A stretch of 64,000 bases of DNA, taken from Taibaiella helva (GTDB taxonomy: Bacteria; Bacteroidota; Bacteroidia; Chitinophagales; Chitinophagaceae). The stretch is from assembly GCF_003545695.1 (NCBI RefSeq), contig NZ_QUZZ01000002.1, positions 496,001 through 560,000 on the forward strand. The letters run 5' to 3'. Positions 9,401-16,749 of the stretch are shown here, piece after piece. A program made the translations under genes and the position numbers. A model generated the notes under the pieces. It saw only the letters and a list, made by a program, of their open reading frames with translations. It did not search any database and was not told where the DNA came from. Position 1 is the stretch's first letter, and every line of letters begins with the position of its first letter.

Positions 9401-9584
9401 CGGCGCTGCGTCCCGGCCATTGGGTAATAATGATGATCTGGGTATTGGTCACATCGGGAAAAGTCTCGATAGGCGTATTCCGGTAACTGATAAAACCGAT
9501 CACCGCCAGCACAGCTGTCAGGAAGAAGACCAGGTACCGGTGCCTCAAAGAGAAATGAATGATTTGCTTTATGATCTTATTCAT
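6447..9584 (-). CDS. CusA/CzcA-type heavy-metal RND efflux pump
   Basis: The start is placed at the ATG at 9584 (MNKIIKQIIHFSLRHRYLVF), giving 1045 residues, normal for HME-RND pumps. Twelve hydrophobic segments with two large periplasmic loops are evident. The TM4 proton-relay region reads GAVDFGIIIDGAVVMVEG, and the N-terminal porter has PIETFPDVTNTQ. The pump exports cations such as Cu/Ag or Zn/Co/Cd from periplasm or cytoplasm by proton antiport. It is the last gene of a four-gene minus-strand operon with adaptor and TolC-like genes spaced about 50 bp apart. The metal specificity cannot be fixed from sequence alone. Confidence 0.94.
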   Translation of the reverse strand: MNKIIKQIIHFSLRHRYLVFFLTAVLAVIGFISYRNTPIETFPDVTNTQIIIITQWPGRSAEEVERFVTIPLETAMNSVQKKINLRSTSSFGLSYVRLIFDDDVDDAFARQQVFSRLNDADLPDGIKPDVQPPYGPTGEVYRYTLESKTRSIRELNTIQEWVLDRRFKSIPGVADVNTFSGGEKIYEISVNPNSISHYGLTALDVYNAVNKSNINVGGDVIERNGQAFIVRGIGLLNNVDEIKNVIVTKINGVPILVKNLADVVETEKPRLGQVHRDKEDDVVEGIVVMRKGENAAEVLSRIHDKVKDLNENILPKDVKIVPFYDRTTLMDFATETVLHNLFEGIVLVTVIVLIFMADWRTTLIVSLIVPLALLFAFMLMRMRGMTANLLSMGAVDFGIIIDGAVVMVEGIFVALDHKAREVGMERFNKLAKLGLFKQVGTEMGKAIFFSKLIIITCLIPIFAFQKVEGKMFSPLAFTLGFALLGALIYTLTFVPAFASVLLRKNVKEKHNVLVVFFEKTIGRAFRWVFRHQRLSLIAAVSFMVLTFLSSRFLGSEFLPDLDEGALWVKAQLPMSASLEQSNDMARKMMDIIEKYPEVNHTLAQVGRTVDGTDPKGFFNVEIAVDLKQKKEWPKGVTTESLVEDMNKKLSQFPGILFNYSQPIRDNVEEAVAGVPASLAVKVFGQDFNTLNGLANQVMDQLRTVQGVEDLGVLRNLGQPEFRIELNQQKMALYGVSITDANSVIEMAIGGKAATQLYEGERKFDIRIRYDKEFRNTEEKIEQLMVPTQDGSKIPIKEISEIKVLTGPSFVYRDNNSRYIPVKFSVRGRDLGSTVKEAQDKVKANVKLPKGYSLTWNGEFENAQRASKTLSNVVPVCLLGIFMILFVLFGNVKDAVLTLMNVPFALIGGILALHITGMNFSISAGIGFIALFGVCIQNGVILISVFKKNLEAKMHINEALEQGVISRTRPVVMTALMAAIGLLPAAISTGIGSETQKPLAIVVIGGLVTSTILTLLILPVLYYKAYNLIHKRENRKLLKKIGAVGQ

Positions 9585-9634
9585 TGATTGTCGTTTGTGG
9601 AAAAACAAAAGCCGCGCCGGTGGCGGCATTGCAC

Positions 9635-10729
9635 CTATTCATTCGTCAGCTGGTTGAAGATCAGGTTCTGGTAAGCCGTAATGAGCTTAGTGCCGGGCTG
9701 CACGCCACCGGTAATATAGGTGCGCTCATTGACAGTCTTCAGCACAGTGACCTGGGCGATCTTAATATCGCTTTTGCCATTGTACACCACTACATAGGTT
9801 TTGCCATCCTGCGATATCAGCGCTGCCGTTGGCACGCAGACTGCCTTCTGGCCTTCGTCATTGCTGACGATCACCTTGGCAAACATGTCGGGCTTCAGCA
9901 GCATGTCTTTATTTTCCAGCACCACTCTTATCCGCATGGTCTTGCTTTGCGGATCCAGCACCTGGCCGGTCTTATCGATCTTGCCGGTATAGGCCTTGTC
10001 GGGATAGGCGGCGGGGATTACCCTGGCTTCAAAGCCTTCCCGTACTTTGGCTATGTCCGTTTCATAAACATTGGCGTAGACCCATACGTTTTTCAGATCG
10101 GATATGGTGAAGAGATTATCACCCATATCGGGGCGGATAAACGCACCAGTAGCGGTTTTCTTTTCCACTACATAACCATCGATAGGAGAGGCGACCACAT
10201 ACTCGCCGCTGGCACTGGTACGTCCGCCGCCGTTGATGTTGATCGAAGCCTGCACCTTCTCCTTACCGGCCAAAGCTTTCTCATAATTCTGCCTGGCCTC
10301 GGTGTATTCCCTTTCGCTGCTGATGCCGTTCTTGTACAATGCTTCCGCGTTGTCCAGCTGCCTTTTGGCAATGGATACATCGGCTTTGGCGCTGCTAAGG
10401 TCGCTGTAATTGCCGGCTACGTCGGCGCTGCGGATCACCGCCAGCACCTGGCCTTTGCTTACCTTATCGCCAACCGATACGCGGGTATCGGTTACCTGTC
10501 CGCTGCTGCGGGGAAAGATGCGTACCAGGTTGTTTTCGTTGAAACTGACTTCGCCGCTCAGGGACAGCTCGTCGCTGATGTTGCAGTACGACACGGTATC
10601 AATCCGGATCAGGTGCTGCATAGAATCGCTGAGGGTAAAGGGCTTCGCTGCTTCTTTCTGCTCCTGCTTTTCCTTGCAGGAAGCCAGTGTGATCAGGGCA
10701 ATGAGGGTGACTGCTATTGAAGATTTCAT
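9635..10729 (-). CDS. Efflux RND periplasmic adaptor lipoprotein (CusB/CzcB type)
   Basis: The 364-residue membrane fusion protein carries a lipoprotein signal with lipobox LASC (Cys18). The biotinyl-lipoyl-like half motifs flank a coiled-coil hairpin at about residues 105-150 (DLSSAKADVSIAKRQLDNAE), followed by the beta-barrel and membrane-proximal domain. It bridges the inner-membrane pump and the outer-membrane TolC-like channel encoded on either side. The GRIPTRCDS-like Cus methionine cluster is not evident, so Cu specificity is not supported. Confidence 0.92.
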   Translation of the reverse strand: MKSSIAVTLIALITLASCKEKQEQKEAAKPFTLSDSMQHLIRIDTVSYCNISDELSLSGEVSFNENNLVRIFPRSSGQVTDTRVSVGDKVSKGQVLAVIRSADVAGNYSDLSSAKADVSIAKRQLDNAEALYKNGISSEREYTEARQNYEKALAGKEKVQASININGGGRTSASGEYVVASPIDGYVVEKKTATGAFIRPDMGDNLFTISDLKNVWVYANVYETDIAKVREGFEARVIPAAYPDKAYTGKIDKTGQVLDPQSKTMRIRVVLENKDMLLKPDMFAKVIVSNDEGQKAVCVPTAALISQDGKTYVVVYNGKSDIKIAQVTVLKTVNERTYITGGVQPGTKLITAYQNLIFNQLTNE

Positions 10730-10780
10730 ATTCTTGAATTGATTTTTGTTCGGATGCGCGGCTGGTTCAGGGCCATTGCA

Positions 10781-12088
10781 TTAAAAGATATCGGCGCCCA
10801 GCTGCAGGTTCAGCTCTTCTCTGGCCAGCTGGCTATCCAGCTGCAGCTGCAGCTGTTTGGTGCGGACCTCTTCGTAATCGTTGAAATAGTCGATGAATTC
10901 GAGCAGGCTGATCTGCCTTTGCCGGAAGCTTTCTGCAATGTTTTCCTGCAGCTTTTTATAATCGGCATAGAAGTCCTGCCGGGCGCTGGTTTGCAGCTGC
11001 CTTGTGTACAGGTATTTCCGGTAAGCGCCGGTCACATCATTCTGCAGCCGTACATCGGCCTGCGACAGGTTGGTCTCTTCCTGCTTCACCTGCCAGCGGG
11101 CGGCTTTGATATTGCCGCGGTTGCCGTTCAGCATCGGCAAGGGCAGGGATAAGCCGAGGCCTACATAGTGCGGTGTATAGTTACTGTTATGGTCGTAGCT
11201 GGGACCTACCGTAACATCGGGCACAGCCAGCGCTTTCTGGAATGCAAGGTTTTGGCGCTGGTACTGCACCTGTAGCTGCTCCAGCTGGTAGGTGGCATTG
11301 TTTTGCTTGGCCGTGTCTACCAGCGCAGGTATGCTGATGGTGGGAAAGGTATTTTCATCCGCTTCGGCTACAGGCAATATCACCGTATCGTCCGTGATCT
11401 GCAGCAGGGTTTTCAGCTCCGACTGGCTGTCTTCGATCTGCTTCAGGTTATCGGCCATCTGCTGCTTCAGGCTGATCTGCAGGGCTTGCACGCGCAGCAG
11501 GTCTTTACGGGCGATATTGCCCGCATTGAATTGCGCGGTCATGCCTTCCAGCAGCTTATCCAGCTGGGTATCCTGCTCGGCATAAAGGTCCTGCACCGAT
11601 CGCAGCTGTACCAGGGTATAGAAATCGCTGCGCAGCTGGAATTTCAGGTGCTGCATCAGCTCGGTGAATTGCCATTGGCTGATGTCCACGCCGGTTTGTG
11701 CCATGCTGATCTGCTTGCCGCGCTTGCCGGCGGTCTTGATCAGCTGCTGCACCTGGATAAAGAACTGTCCCTTGGGCGTGCCGTCGGGATTGTTGCCGTG
11801 CTCAAACCATTTGTGGTTGGAATACACATTCTGATCCGTAGTCAGGGTAGGGTCGTCCCAAAGCCGTGCCTGCTGCACCAGGGCTTTGCTGGCTTCGATG
11901 TTGTAGTGCCGGGCCAGCAGCTCCAGGTTCTTTTCCAGGAAAAGTCTTTCGGTTTGCTTCAGGGTCAGGGAAAGCGTGCCGGCTGCAGTTTGTGCGCCTG
12001 CCGGCAGAGTGCGCAGCAGGGAAGTCAGGCCCAGCGTAATGCACAGGACCAAGCCCCATCCGCGAACGGAATGTTTGAGGACAATCAT
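10781..12088 (-). CDS. TolC-family outer membrane efflux protein (CusC/CzcC type)
   Basis: The start at 12088 (MIVLKHSVRGWGLVLCITLG) gives 435 residues with a signal peptide ending near AGAQ. Two outer-membrane efflux repeats of long amphipathic helices follow (for example LLRVQALQISLKQQMADNLKQ). It forms the outer-membrane exit duct for the RND pump. An open frame extends upstream to 12172, but the signal peptide supports the internal start. A short palindrome (CGCATAGC / GCTATGCG, 12163-12181) lies just upstream. Confidence 0.92.
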   Translation of the reverse strand: MIVLKHSVRGWGLVLCITLGLTSLLRTLPAGAQTAAGTLSLTLKQTERLFLEKNLELLARHYNIEASKALVQQARLWDDPTLTTDQNVYSNHKWFEHGNNPDGTPKGQFFIQVQQLIKTAGKRGKQISMAQTGVDISQWQFTELMQHLKFQLRSDFYTLVQLRSVQDLYAEQDTQLDKLLEGMTAQFNAGNIARKDLLRVQALQISLKQQMADNLKQIEDSQSELKTLLQITDDTVILPVAEADENTFPTISIPALVDTAKQNNATYQLEQLQVQYQRQNLAFQKALAVPDVTVGPSYDHNSNYTPHYVGLGLSLPLPMLNGNRGNIKAARWQVKQEETNLSQADVRLQNDVTGAYRKYLYTRQLQTSARQDFYADYKKLQENIAESFRQRQISLLEFIDYFNDYEEVRTKQLQLQLDSQLAREELNLQLGADIF

Positions 12089-12197
12089 AAAGAAAGAAAA
12101 TAGATGAAAACATGATCCCTGCAAGGGGAACGGTGGGCAATGGCGGTTACAGCACATCGCAGCGCATAGCATAGCTATGCGTTAAAAGAAAACGGAA

Positions 12198-12599
12198 TTA
12201 CGCGGGAGGATGGTTAATCTCTTTCCAGAACAGGTAAGAGTAATTGTTGCAGAAGCGGGGAAGCTCTGCAGCGGTATTGTCGTTGAGGTAAAGGATGCGT
12301 TCGGGCACCTTGGCAAAGCGATCCTGGTGGAACATCTTGAAGGTGATGTTGTGCTTCAGCTCTCCTGATTGTTTATCGTTCTTATGTTTCGGTTCGGGGA
12401 AGGCGTTTTGAAAGCCGGCCACATCTTCCACCATCAGCTCGGCGAAGGAGTCGATGGGATTGACATCCTTCAGCTGGCTCTTTGCGGAGCAAAAGCAATT
12501 GCTGCAATAAAAGTTCGTATTGTAAATACTGAGGTTCAGTATCTGCAAGGCCAGGATAACCAGCATGAACTTTCTGAAGTATAGACGGACGAAGGGCAT
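12198..12599 (-). CDS. Small exported protein leading the efflux operon, function unknown
   Basis: The 133-residue protein has an N-terminal hydrophobic segment (LVILALQILNLSIY), then three closely spaced cysteines (FYCSNCFC), an acidic segment with FAELMVEDVAGF and a Pro/Lys/His-rich stretch (PEPKHKNDK). Comparable small genes often precede CusABC-type operons in Bacteroidota, and a role in metal sensing or binding is plausible from the Cys/His content and position. That role is inference. It is first in the operon and has a good -7 box. Confidence 0.65.
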   Translation of the reverse strand: MPFVRLYFRKFMLVILALQILNLSIYNTNFYCSNCFCSAKSQLKDVNPIDSFAELMVEDVAGFQNAFPEPKHKNDKQSGELKHNITFKMFHQDRFAKVPERILYLNDNTAAELPRFCNNYSYLFWKEINHPPA

Positions 12600-12637
12600 T
12601 AGCGTTTCAAACGAAGAATCGTTTCAAATATTGTACA

Positions 12638-12645
12638 CAAAAGTA
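12638..12645 (-). promoter_or_regulatory. -7 box of the efflux operon
   Basis: On the minus strand the sequence reads TACTTTTG (TAnnTTTG), 38 bp before the first gene of the operon. Between box and gene lies a small inverted repeat AAACGA-agaa-TCGTTT (12609-12624), inside a direct repeat of GTTTCAAA (12604 and 12621), which could be a regulator site. Confidence 0.65.
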
Positions 12646-12791
12646 ATTGCTATTTGAATGAAATAAAATGTGCAAACATTAAATAACGAATAATTTACCA
12701 AAGGCTTTATGTGTAAATAGCCTGTCTGCCTAGAGGGAAGAACATGGTGCCGTATGCCAAAGCTATTACCAGCACAAGAGGTCTGTATACG

Positions 12792-12818
12792 AAAATGCCT
12801 CCGCTAAGGGAGGCATTT
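12792..12818 (-). terminator. Terminator after gapA
   Basis: A 10-bp stem (AAATGCCTCC / GGAGGCATTT) with a six-base loop reads into a short U run on the minus strand, 24 bp after the gapA stop. Confidence 0.85.
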
Positions 12819-12841
12819 AAATAGTATTACTGCTGACCGGC

Positions 12842-13852
12842 TTATTTGATCAGGCCGGCAAAGTATTTTACGGTACGCACGAGCTGGGAAACATAGCTCA
12901 TTTCATTGTCGTACCAGCTAACGGTCTTCACCAGCTGAGCGTCGCCTACAGTAACCACTTTGGTTTGTGTAGCATCGAACAGGGAACCGAAAGTGGTACC
13001 GATGATATCGCTGGATACGATCTCATCTTCATTGTAGCCGAAAGATTCATTGGCAGCAGCTTTCATTGCAGCATTCACTTCTTCGGCGGTTACTTTTTTA
13101 CCCAGGATGGTAGTCAGCTCGGTGAGGGAACCGGTTACGGTGGGTACGCGTTGTGCGCCGCCGTCCAGCTTACCTTTCAGGTCGGGCAGCACCAGGCCGA
13201 TCGCTTTGGCAGCGCCGGTTGAGTTGGGAACGATGTTCTCGGCAGCAGCGCGGGCGCGGCGCAGATCACCTTTGGCATGAGGCGCGTCCAGGGTGTTCTG
13301 ATCGTTGGTGTAGGCATGCACAGTCGTCATCTGGCCCGCTTTGATCTCAAACTGCTCGTGCAATACCTTAGCCATAGGCGCCAGGCAGTTGGTGGTGCAG
13401 GAAGCGCAGCTGATGATGGTTTCAGAGCCATCGAGGATATCGTGGTTTACATTGAACACTACGGTTTTCAGATCGCCGGTAGCAGGAGCAGAGATCACTA
13501 CGCGCTTGGCGCCGGCAGCAATGTGCGCTTTGGCCTTTTCAGCGTCGGTGAAGAAGCCGGTGCATTCCAGCACTACGTCCACTTCATGCTGTCCCCAGGG
13601 AATCTGGGAAGGATCTTTCTGAGCGTATATTTTAATTTCGTGACCATTAACGGTGATAGCATTGGCGGAGTGGCTTACTTCCTGCCCGAAACGGCCCTGG
13701 GCAGTATCGTACTTCAGCAGGTGCGCCAGCACTTTCGGCTCAGTAAGATCGTTGATGGCAACGACATCAATTCCTTCCATATTGTAGATCTGACGGAAGG
13801 CGAGGCGGCCGATACGCCCGAAACCATTAATAGCAACTTTAACTTTACTCAT
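12842..13852 (-). CDS. gapA: Glyceraldehyde-3-phosphate dehydrogenase, type I
   Basis: The complete 336-residue enzyme has the NAD-binding start [18 protein letters not shown] and the active-site motif [12 protein letters not shown] with the catalytic Cys (about residue 154). It oxidises glyceraldehyde 3-phosphate to 1,3-bisphosphoglycerate in glycolysis and works in reverse in gluconeogenesis. It is a single-gene unit with its own promoter and terminator. Confidence 0.97.
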   Translation of the reverse strand: MSKVKVAINGFGRIGRLAFRQIYNMEGIDVVAINDLTEPKVLAHLLKYDTAQGRFGQEVSHSANAITVNGHEIKIYAQKDPSQIPWGQHEVDVVLECTGFFTDAEKAKAHIAAGAKRVVISAPATGDLKTVVFNVNHDILDGSETIISCASCTTNCLAPMAKVLHEQFEIKAGQMTTVHAYTNDQNTLDAPHAKGDLRRARAAAENIVPNSTGAAKAIGLVLPDLKGKLDGGAQRVPTVTGSLTELTTILGKKVTAEEVNAAMKAAANESFGYNEDEIVSSDIIGTTFGSLFDATQTKVVTVGDAQLVKTVSWYDNEMSYVSQLVRTVKYFAGLIK

Positions 13853-13891
13853 TTTTTATTGTGGATTTTTACTGTGTTAAAAAAATCGCTG

Positions 13892-13922
13892 CAAAGGTAA
13901 ATGCAAGCGCAGTATTTTCCAA
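13892..13922 (-). promoter_or_regulatory. gapA promoter (TTG-N19-TACCTTTG)
   Basis: On the minus strand, TTGG (13922-13919) is followed after 19 bp by TACCTTTG (13899-13892), a full match to the Bacteroidota -33/-7 arrangement. The gapA ATG is 40 bp downstream. Confidence 0.85.
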
Positions 13923-13980
13923 TTAAAGTAGATAGGTATATAAAGGCAAAGTGATTTTTGGGAAAATTTTCTGTGATTTT

Positions 13981-14010
13981 TTGGAAATGTAAAAAAGAGT
14001 ATTACCTTTG
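13981..14010 (+). promoter_or_regulatory. tRNA-Glu promoter (TTG-N19-TACCTTTG)
   Basis: TTG at 13981-13983 and TACCTTTG at 14003-14010 are separated by 19 bp, the same arrangement as in front of gapA. The tRNA begins 20 bp downstream. Confidence 0.85.
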
Positions 14011-14029
14011 CCATCCCAAAGCAATCAAC

Positions 14030-14101
14030 GCCGCGTTGGTCAAGGGGTTAAGACGCCTCCCTTTCACGGAGGAATCACGGGTTCGATTCCCGTACGTGGT
14101 A
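14030..14101 (+). tRNA. tRNA-Glu (anticodon TTC)
   Basis: A cloverleaf can be drawn by hand. The acceptor is GCCGCGT / ACGTGGT (with two wobble pairs) and the D arm is GTC / GAC. The anticodon stem is CCTCC / GGAGG with loop CTTTCAC, giving anticodon TTC. The T arm is ACGGG / CCCGT with loop TTCGATT, and the discriminator is A at 14101. CCA is not encoded. Confidence 0.95.
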
Positions 14102-14110
14102 CAGAAAAAC

Positions 14111-14141
14111 AAAAAAGCCTGCAAATTCTGCAGGCTTTTTT
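14111..14141 (+). terminator. Terminator after tRNA-Glu
   Basis: A 13-bp arm (AAAAAAGCCTGCA / TGCAGGCTTTTTT) with loop AATTC works as a bidirectional intrinsic terminator. Confidence 0.9.
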
Positions 14142-14324
14142 CGTTACGCATTATGAGTAGGGTGCACACGGGGCGTGTGTCAGCTACTTTATTTAGGATC
14201 AATCGTAAAAGTTGGGGGGAGAAGATAAGATTGCCGCTTTTCTGTAGACGCATTTTCATAAACATTTCGCAAGTTAGTTAGTAGCTCAAATAATGCTGAA
14301 AGTGTCTCCATTGGATCGCTTTTA

Positions 14325-14378
14325 TTCAGCACATTTGCTTGGTGTACTTCAGCATTTACTGGTGTACCTCAGCATTTA
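14325..14378. repeat. Imperfect tandem repeat of about 20-23 bp
   Basis: A unit close to TTCAGCATTTACTGGTGTAC occurs at 14325-14346 (diverged), again at 14348-14367, and partly at 14368-14378. It overlaps the end of the recombinase remnant and might be an old attachment or binding region. This is weak evidence. Confidence 0.45.
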
Positions 14379-14939
14379 ATAAAGTAAGATCCTTCCTGAA
14401 ACGTTGATTGAATTTAGTGTAAGTCTCGTCATCAATTTTGTCATTGACATATTTTTCTGTCAGGCCGCCCAGCTTTTTCTGAACTTCTGCGATCGACCTG
14501 TTTCTTGTTGTAATAACCCTGCTCAGATTCGTTTTAGAATCCTTAAGAATAGATCGGGCTTTCTTGGTGATATATTCAACCGGGTCAGGCGAAAAAAGCT
14601 AATGGCTCCCAGCAATTCAGCAAACTGATCATGCATAGCTTCTCCCCTGTAGTTCTTTTCCGTATGATGAATGCACCTATAGTAGAGATAATACTTTTTC
14701 TTTCCCTTTGAAAAACCGGCAGTCATATGTTGGCCACACCAGCATTTTATTAAACCTCGTAATGGGAACTCCTCTTTTGGTTGAACTTTAGTAGGCTTAA
14801 TGTTTCGGAGCAGATGCTGAGCATTCCAAAAATCTATTTCTGAAACTTTAATGATCAACAAGTAAAAATCCTCGAAATAAAGGCAGGTAGTCAGGTACTG
14901 ATCCAACGGATGACGCAGATTTCTATGAAATATGAGCAC
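14356..14939 (-). pseudogene. Serine site-specific recombinase remnant (zinc-ribbon and C-terminal coiled-coil part)
   Basis: On the minus strand, residues EEFPLRGLIKCWCGQHMTAG and the following SKGKKKYYLYYRC match the recombinase zinc beta-ribbon domain of large serine recombinases. The first frame ends at 14523. Another frame (14580 to the stop at 14356) continues with DKIDDETYTKFNQRF, the usual C-terminal helical segment. The two join if one T is added to the T6 run read at 14597-14592, so a homopolymer frameshift broke the gene. The catalytic resolvase and most of the recombinase domain are absent. It is a decayed integrase next to a tRNA gene. Confidence 0.8.
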
Positions 14940-14985
14940 ATATCAAAAGGAAGAAAGCAATTTTCGTTCTTCACAACTATAGTCA

Positions 14986-15017
14986 TTGGTGTCTCCATAA
15001 ATTCACCGATATCTTTC
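14986..15017 (+). promoter_or_regulatory. Possible promoter of the lanthipeptide-like precursor
   Basis: TTG (14986-14988), 21 bp, then TATCTTTC (15010-15017), one mismatch from TAnnTTTG. It would give a leader of about 40 nt before the ATG at 15063. Confidence 0.45.
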
Positions 15018-15062
15018 CTCACTTTAACATTGCTTCATTACTTATCAAAAACTCAAATCGAA

Positions 15063-15260
15063 ATGAAAAAGAAAAAGCTAGTTTTAAAGAAAAGCCACTT
15101 AATGAGTTTAACAGATCAAAGCCTGGTTTCAAAAGATATCGAAAACGTTTTGGGTGGAACGCGGCTCAGCCCCACTATAACCTTATTGTCAAAGCCCTGC
15201 CCTTGGACTTCAGTCGTTGTTAGGTGTAATGAAATGAGCACACTGCCACCATACGCGTAG
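15063..15260 (+). CDS. Putative class I lanthipeptide / RiPP precursor peptide (GG leader)
   Basis: The 65-residue peptide starts MKKKKLVLKKSHLMSLTDQS and has a leader ending in VLGG at residues 29-32. This closely resembles the lysine-rich Bacteroidota natural-product precursors (class I lanthipeptide and GG-leader type). The 33-residue core (33-65) has nine Ser/Thr (33, 36, 38, 40, 43, 49, 50, 59, 60) and two Cys (46, 55), enough for lanthionine rings. A longer open frame from 14910 is not needed, since the ATG at 15063 starts the conserved leader. No LanB/LanC, radical SAM or peptidase-transporter gene is in the window, so it is an orphan here. A strong terminator follows. The family call is from pattern recognition; modification type is inference. 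Confidence 0.75.
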   Translation: MKKKKLVLKKSHLMSLTDQSLVSKDIENVLGGTRLSPTITLLSKPCPWTSVVVRCNEMSTLPPYA

Positions 15261-15272
15261 TGCATTCATTAT

Positions 15273-15305
15273 AAAAAAACGCAGCTGAAATTCAGCTGCG
15301 TTTTT
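15273..15305 (+). terminator. Terminator after the precursor peptide gene
   Basis: The stem AAAAACGCAGCTGA / TCAGCTGCGTTTTT with a short loop ends in five T residues, 12 bp after the stop codon. Confidence 0.9.
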
Positions 15306-15370
15306 GGATTCATAATAACTGTAAGGATAAAAACAACATTGTGCTCAAATATTGCATAATTGGCACGTAG

Positions 15371-15451
15371 TGGAAAATCCGGCGCTGATGTACCCGTTTA
15401 GCCGGCTGACTATCCACCGGCTAAATGGGGTCAAGTTCATCGGATTTTCCA
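15371..15451 (+). mobile_element. 81-bp palindromic element, copy 1 (MITE-like)
   Basis: The element has perfect 11-bp terminal inverted repeats (TGGAAAATCCG / CGGATTTTCCA) and an inner inverted repeat (TTTAGCCGG / CCGGCTAAA at about 15398-15425). A second 81-bp copy with only two differences lies inverted at 17959-18039. There is no coding capacity. No clear target duplication is seen. It could be a miniature inverted-repeat element or a paired recombination site. Confidence 0.75.
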
Positions 15452-15544
15452 GTTATTGTATTGGTTTTAAGCTGCCGCATAGCTACATCTTTACAATTTC
15501 CATGCGGTGGTGCTTTGCCTTTCCTTCTTCGGAAGCATTATCGT

Positions 15545-16237
15545 CTATTCCCGGCGATGTTCGCGCGAAATGATTTTCTTATTTTCTTTATAATCATCAA
15601 TTTGTTCTAAAAGTTCCATGGATTTTAATATCGGCAACCATTCCTTGCTATTAAAAATCAGCCTGAACCACTTTTTATTTCTGTTTTCATATTTAATATT
15701 AAGGAACAGCCAGATAGCAACGAGTGAAAAGGTGAGTGTTATTATTCCCTGAAAGAGTAAAAACATAGTATTTCCATTTACAAATACACTTCTTGGTAAA
15801 TAAAAAGTTGTCCAAACGGGGAGTTGCAGGAAAAGAAGCCTTGTAACCCAAAGGGTAGAAGTTTTCAGGCGGGCAAGCTTTTCCTGTGTTGACAAAATTG
15901 GTTCATCAATATCAACGTTGTGAATAAGGGTTAATTGGTAAATGTATACGCCTATTGCAAGTAGGGTAAGCAAAACCTGGATGGCTGCCGAGTACAAAAA
16001 GAACAAACTCACCTTATGATAGGCATAAACAAACAGATTAATAATCATAGAACCAATTGCAATTACCCAAATGGCGCCGACAATCAGGGCAAATACTTTC
16101 ATCGGTTTCATTGATGACAAAAGACTATTGACTTTCATTTTTGAGATATCTGACGCATTTTTTTGATTAAGAACCAGGTTTTCTTCAACCTTCTGGTTGT
16201 ATGATTTCCAAAGCTCCTTTAATGTCACTTCTTCCAT
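15545..16237 (-). CDS. Four-helix membrane protein, possible partner of the ECF sigma factor
   Basis: The 230-residue protein has a soluble N-terminal segment of about 45 residues (LKELWKSYNQKVEENL) and about four membrane helices at 48-70, 80-102, 128-148 and 158-178, with a charged cytoplasmic tail. It starts 4 bp after the sigma-factor stop. Genes of this type repeatedly follow ECF sigma genes in Bacteroidota, and an anti-sigma-like role is a reasonable guess, but no known anti-sigma domain is visible. Confidence 0.6.
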   Translation of the reverse strand: MEEVTLKELWKSYNQKVEENLVLNQKNASDISKMKVNSLLSSMKPMKVFALIVGAIWVIAIGSMIINLFVYAYHKVSLFFLYSAAIQVLLTLLAIGVYIYQLTLIHNVDIDEPILSTQEKLARLKTSTLWVTRLLFLQLPVWTTFYLPRSVFVNGNTMFLLFQGIITLTFSLVAIWLFLNIKYENRNKKWFRLIFNSKEWLPILKSMELLEQIDDYKENKKIISREHRRE

Positions 16238-16241
16238 TGGT

Positions 16242-16745
16242 TTACTTATTTTGAGTGAATCTTCTTTTTAGTTTCTCTTTAATACGTCCTACCTTTGTTG
16301 AAACATTGCTCACAGTGATCCCTAATATCTCTGAAATTTCATTGTAATTTTTATTTTCCAGGTAAAGCAGCACAAGTGCCTTATCCATTTCTTTTAGCTC
16401 GCTAATAAATCGCTCCAATTGTAGCAACAGTTGTTCTTTTTCACTGCTATCGGCTGCTGAAATCTGGGTAAAATTCTCTTTCAGTGTAATGAATTTATCC
16501 TTTCGGACCTTCCTTTTCCGATAGTGTGAAATGGCGACATTTAATGAAATGCGATACAACCAGGTTGTAATTTGGAATTTGTCATTGTATTTATGCAAGG
16601 ATTGCCAAATCTGTATCATTATTTCCTGGATCAGGTCTTGCCTGTCTTCTTCATCCCTGCAATAAGTACGGGCCACTTTAAACAGAATACCCTTATGCTG
16701 CTCAAGAATGTTCTGGAATATTTTCTGCTGCTCTTCTTGCTGCAT
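16242..16745 (-). CDS. RNA polymerase sigma factor, ECF subfamily
   Basis: The 167-residue protein has sigma region 2 (DRQDLIQEIMIQIWQSLHKY, followed by TTWLYRISLNVAISHYRKR) and region 4 (LVLLYLENKNYNEISEILGI with HTH, then VSTKVGRIKEKLKRR). It would direct RNA polymerase to a small regulon. It sits second in a three-gene operon, 4 bp after the hydrolase gene and 4 bp before the membrane protein gene, all bracketed by the 81-bp inverted elements. Confidence 0.92.
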   Translation of the reverse strand: MQQEEQQKIFQNILEQHKGILFKVARTYCRDEEDRQDLIQEIMIQIWQSLHKYNDKFQITTWLYRISLNVAISHYRKRKVRKDKFITLKENFTQISAADSSEKEQLLLQLERFISELKEMDKALVLLYLENKNYNEISEILGITVSNVSTKVGRIKEKLKRRFTQNK

Positions 16746-16749
16746 TGGC

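Noticed and set aside
9584-10720. Plus-strand open frame of 378 residues
   Set aside because: Antisense of the well-supported efflux adaptor gene; no recognisable domain.
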